From positions 1-7,709 of the forward strand of contig JALVXO010000227.1 in the NCBI GenBank assembly GCA_027022775.1: 7,709 bases of DNA, given 5' to 3'. The translations under genes were made by a program, and so were the position numbers. How positions within the stretch are numbered: the stretch's first letter is position 1; each line of letters begins with the position of its first letter. Origin of the DNA: Campylobacteraceae bacterium. GTDB taxonomy: Bacteria > Campylobacterota > Campylobacteria > Campylobacterales > Sulfurovaceae. Shown here piece after piece: positions 5,081-7,709 of this stretch. Under the pieces are notes generated by a model. The model saw only the letters and a program-made list of their open reading frames with translations. It was not told the DNA's origin and made no database searches.

Positions 5081-5116
5081 CACTTTCGCAGAACAACGAT
5101 TATACCGCACTTCTTT

Positions 5117-5130
5117 GGCTTTAGGCTTTT
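5117..5130. repeat. Two-unit heptanucleotide repeat next to the pheT stop
   Basis: The units are ggcttta and ggctttt, three bases from the pheT stop codon (5134-5136). To its left, 5081-5091 (cactttcgcag) matches the right end of the nested repeat at 3361-3371, so this is probably a decayed remnant of the same arrangement. Confidence 0.45.
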
Positions 5131-5133
5131 AAC

Positions 5134-7476
5134 CTACCTAATCTCCGCGCCGAATTTCTCTTTTAGAAGCTCTAAAATAGAATTCATTACGCTTTCTATC
5201 TCTTCATCGCTTAGTGTCGCGGTGTCTGATTGGATGGCGAATCTGATTGTTAAACTCTTTTTATCTCCCAAGCTATCATCTGTATAGATATCTAGCGGGT
5301 AGAAATCTTTAAGCAGCGGCTGGCTGGTTTTGAACTCTTTTAGCGCTTTTGCAACTTCATAAAAGCTTAAATCGCCCTCTACTACTACCGACAAATCTTT
5401 ATTAACCGCCTGGAAGTTTGAGAGTGCGGATGCATTTTTATGTTTTGGCAGAACCGCTTCTAAATCAAGTTCGGCAATAAATGTTTCATCCAAATCAAAA
5501 TCTGCAGCAGCCTGCGGGTGAAGTTTGGCTATAAAGCCAACCTCTTTGCCATCTTTAATTACCGCTGCGCTTACAAACGGGTGCATTAGGGCGTTTTTTG
5601 CTTCGCATTTTTTCAGCTCAAATTCGCCGATTACATTGCCGATTTTCTCAACAAATGCTGCAAAATCGATTTTAACCCCTTTGGCGCTGTTTACCACGCT
5701 TGCCCTGCTCTCAAAACCGCTGAAAATAAATGCCGCTTTTTGGCTTTCTTGGCGCTTACTGTCAAAAACCGTGCCTATTTCAAAAAGCGGAACGCTTCTT
5801 TTACCGTATTTAACATTGCGGCTTGCGGCATCCAAAAGGTTTAACAAAATTGTAGTGCGCATTGTGTTTAATTCGTTAACAATCGGATTTAAAAGCTCCA
5901 GACTCTCATCTACGCACTCAAAACCGTATTTCTCTTGCATCTCTTTGCTGCCAAACGCATAGGTAATAGCTTCGTAAAAACCGCTAGAGACCGCTCTTTG
6001 GCGCATATCTCTTAACGCTTTGTATCTTAAATATGCATCGGTTATTCTATTCTCCTCTACAAGCGTCAACGGTTTGGAATTGATATTGTCAATCCCGTAA
6101 ATTCGCATTATCTCTTCGGCAATATCCTGGTCGTTTGCTATGTCGTGGCGGTGCGGCGGCACATCTACACGGTAAGCGTTTTCACCCACTTTATGCATAT
6201 CAAAGCCAAGCCCTTTTAAAATCGAAGCGATTTCAGTTTTGCTGATTTCATCCCCGATTATTGCGTTAAGTTCATCTATATTAATCGGCACAAGGCGGCT
6301 TGCGGGCTCTTGCCCAACTTTAATTGTGCTGCTTGAGAATGTCGCTTCGTTAGAGCTGTCTATTACCTCTTGCAGCCTGTGTATTCCAAAAGTTATATGC
6401 GGCTCGCTGCCTCTTGAGCTTTTATAATACAAATCATCTGTTTTTAAGCCATTGCTAGAAACACCCTCTACTACAAATTCGGGCTCTATGTAGCTTGCTT
6501 CCAAAAGCACTTTTGGACAGTTTTGAGACGCTTTATACTCTTCGTTTTGGTTAACACCCACAATAGAGAGCAGCTTCTCGCCGCTTTTAACCTCAACAAC
6601 ATTTTCCTTTGGCATCTCAATAGAGATTTGCGCTTTATTCTCTTCGCATTTTGTAAGTTTTTCGCAGTCGTAAGCTCTTAAAAGCACTCCGCTTGCATGC
6701 GTTGCGTAAGATAAAAGGGCATCAAGTTCATCTTTTGGCTCAAGCCCTGCAAATGCGCATCGCAATCTGTGCAGAAAATTGCATTTAAATTCGTTGCAAG
6801 AGACAGTTGTATACTCCAAAGCCCCAGGAAAATCACACTTTTGGCTTATACTCAACTCTTTTGCAATCCCTATTATAGATTTAATTTTGGGCTCGTAATT
6901 GTAAGGGTAAACCTCTTTTTTAAATGCGCTTGCCAAATCTCTTGCAACCCCTCTAATGCTTAAGCAATCACCCCTGTTTGCGGTAAGTTCAAGCTCTATA
7001 ACCGTATCGGCAACTTTTTCATACTCGTTTAACTCTTTGCCAACTTCCAGCTTGCCGATGCTGTCATCTAATATCATAATGCCGTCTTCAAGCTTTGGCA
7101 AACCAAGCTCGGTGCTTGAGCATATCATGCCATAACTCTCAACCCCGCGCAGTTTCGCCTTTTTAATTTTAAAGTCACCAGGCAGCACCGCGCCGATAGT
7201 GGCAACCGCAACATATTTTGCATTTACCACATTTGCTGCGCCGCAGACAATTTGCACGGTTTGGGAACCGATATTAACCTGGCAGACATTCAATTTGTCG
7301 GCATCTGGATGTTTTTGGCACTCTAGCACTTCGCCCACTACAACTTTTGCGGGGATTTTGTGCTCTGTAACAGAATCTACCTCTAAACCTATTTCGTTAA
7401 ATTTTTTGCATAACTCTCCGTTGCTTATATCGCTTAAATCTATATACTCTTGCAACCAACTTCTTGTAACTATCAT
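5134..7476 (-). CDS. pheT: Phenylalanine--tRNA ligase beta subunit
   Basis: PheT is the beta subunit of phenylalanyl-tRNA synthetase; it binds tRNA-Phe and edits mischarged Tyr-tRNA. At 780 residues it is full length for bacterial PheT. Domains in order: EMAPII-like tRNA-binding fold at about 41-150 (VVVGEVLECQKHPDADKLNV and the GMICSSTELGL stretch); B3/B4 editing region at about 195-360, preceded by the conserved TANRGDCLSIRGVARDLA stretch at 165-182; B5 domain at about 395-465 (VDVPPHRHDI then DIAEEIMRIYGID); catalytic-like core at about 475-680; and a C-terminal anticodon-binding FDX-ACB domain at 686-780. The ATG start is fixed by the 4-bp overlap with pheS and a GGAG (7485-7488) 8 nt upstream. 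It ends in TAG at 5134-5136, followed at once by heptad-like repeats. No clear hairpin-plus-U-tract terminator follows. aroA, the expected downstream neighbour in relatives, is absent. Confidence 0.99.
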   Translation of the reverse strand: MIVTRSWLQEYIDLSDISNGELCKKFNEIGLEVDSVTEHKIPAKVVVGEVLECQKHPDADKLNVCQVNIGSQTVQIVCGAANVVNAKYVAVATIGAVLPGDFKIKKAKLRGVESYGMICSSTELGLPKLEDGIMILDDSIGKLEVGKELNEYEKVADTVIELELTANRGDCLSIRGVARDLASAFKKEVYPYNYEPKIKSIIGIAKELSISQKCDFPGALEYTTVSCNEFKCNFLHRLRCAFAGLEPKDELDALLSYATHASGVLLRAYDCEKLTKCEENKAQISIEMPKENVVEVKSGEKLLSIVGVNQNEEYKASQNCPKVLLEASYIEPEFVVEGVSSNGLKTDDLYYKSSRGSEPHITFGIHRLQEVIDSSNEATFSSSTIKVGQEPASRLVPINIDELNAIIGDEISKTEIASILKGLGFDMHKVGENAYRVDVPPHRHDIANDQDIAEEIMRIYGIDNINSKPLTLVEENRITDAYLRYKALRDMRQRAVSSGFYEAITYAFGSKEMQEKYGFECVDESLELLNPIVNELNTMRTTILLNLLDAASRNVKYGKRSVPLFEIGTVFDSKRQESQKAAFIFSGFESRASVVNSAKGVKIDFAAFVEKIGNVIGEFELKKCEAKNALMHPFVSAAVIKDGKEVGFIAKLHPQAAADFDLDETFIAELDLEAVLPKHKNASALSNFQAVNKDLSVVVEGDLSFYEVAKALKEFKTSQPLLKDFYPLDIYTDDSLGDKKSLTIRFAIQSDTATLSDEEIESVMNSILELLKEKFGAEIR

Positions 7477-7709
7477 CTAAACTGCTCCAATAAACGAATA
7501 TCGCCCTCAAACAGCGAGCGCAAATCAGGAATTTTGTGTAAAAGCATAGCAAATCTCTCTACACCCAAACCAAACGCATAACCGCTTACATCTTCGTAAC
7601 CTACCGCTTTAAAGACATTCGGGTCAACCACACCGCTGCCTAAAACTTCCAGCCAGCCTGTGTGCGAACAAACGCGGCACCCTTTGCCTTCGCAGAAGAT
7701 ACAGCTAAT
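7473..7709 (-). CDS. pheS: Phenylalanine--tRNA ligase alpha subunit, C-terminal 79 residues (5' part beyond window)
   Basis: PheS is the catalytic alpha subunit of the cytoplasmic (alpha-beta)2 phenylalanyl-tRNA synthetase, which charges tRNA-Phe with phenylalanine using ATP. Only the C-terminus is present; the gene runs off the right edge in an open frame. I translated the reverse complement from the edge to a TGA at 7473-7475. The class II motif 3 stretch GLGVERFAML is clear, and the protein ends IRLLEQFR, a normal PheS ending. Upstream lies a Cys-rich stretch (CIFC, then GKGCRVC) followed by HTGWLEVLGSG and VDPNVF, a pattern known in many bacterial PheS proteins. The stop overlaps the pheT start as ATGA (4 bp), so the two subunits are translationally coupled. 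No frameshift is seen in the visible part. Confidence 0.98.
   Translation of the reverse strand: MSCIFCEGKGCRVCSHTGWLEVLGSGVVDPNVFKAVGYEDVSGYAFGLGVERFAMLLHKIPDLRSLFEGDIRLLEQFR

Noticed and set aside
5099..5104. TATAAT on the minus strand just after pheT
   Set aside because: It is a perfect hexamer, but no gene follows before the separate promoter at 4865-4870; probably chance or a relic.
5525..5962. Plus-strand frames inside pheT (also 6239-6427, 6769-6963, 7199-7480)
   Set aside because: All are shadows of pheT, whose domains are complete on the minus strand.

Overview
The window most likely comes from a Campylobacterota (epsilonproteobacterial) chromosome. The basis is the style of its PheS and PheT proteins and the AT-rich promoters, with good TATAAT -10 boxes and no clear -35. 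All recognisable genes lie on the minus strand. The right third (5134-7709) is core genome: the 3' end of pheS and a complete pheT, overlapping by 4 bp. Its base composition is visibly less AT-rich than the rest.

The left two thirds (1-5133) look like an accessory region. Reading right to left, it carries an AAA_14/DUF4143 ATPase (3525-4835), an Archaeal-ATPase/DUF234 ATPase (1607-2950) and a MNT-HEPN toxin-antitoxin pair (mntA 921-1208, hepT 539-928). A possible truncated third cistron (385-546) follows hepT. Each unit has its own promoter-like sequence. Both ATPases end in domains of the PD-(D/E)XK nuclease type, and the HEPN-MNT pair keeps its catalytic motifs. The set therefore resembles a small defence or toxin-antitoxin island next to an essential gene. 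In well-known relatives such as Campylobacter jejuni, pheT is followed by aroA; here it is not.

The gaps between genes are full of structured repeats. There is a 172-bp imperfect palindrome with 73-bp arms (235-406). There are two copies of a ~98-bp repeat bracketing the toxin-antitoxin segment (84-181 and 1282-1381), and three identical 24-bp boxes. There are two copies of a ~183-bp nested inverted repeat (1371-1551 and 3194-3378), one beyond the 3' end of each ATPase gene. Several degenerate 7-bp-period arrays abut stop codons. No transposase, tRNA, rRNA or CRISPR array is visible. The repeats and the possible third cistron are the least explained parts of the window.
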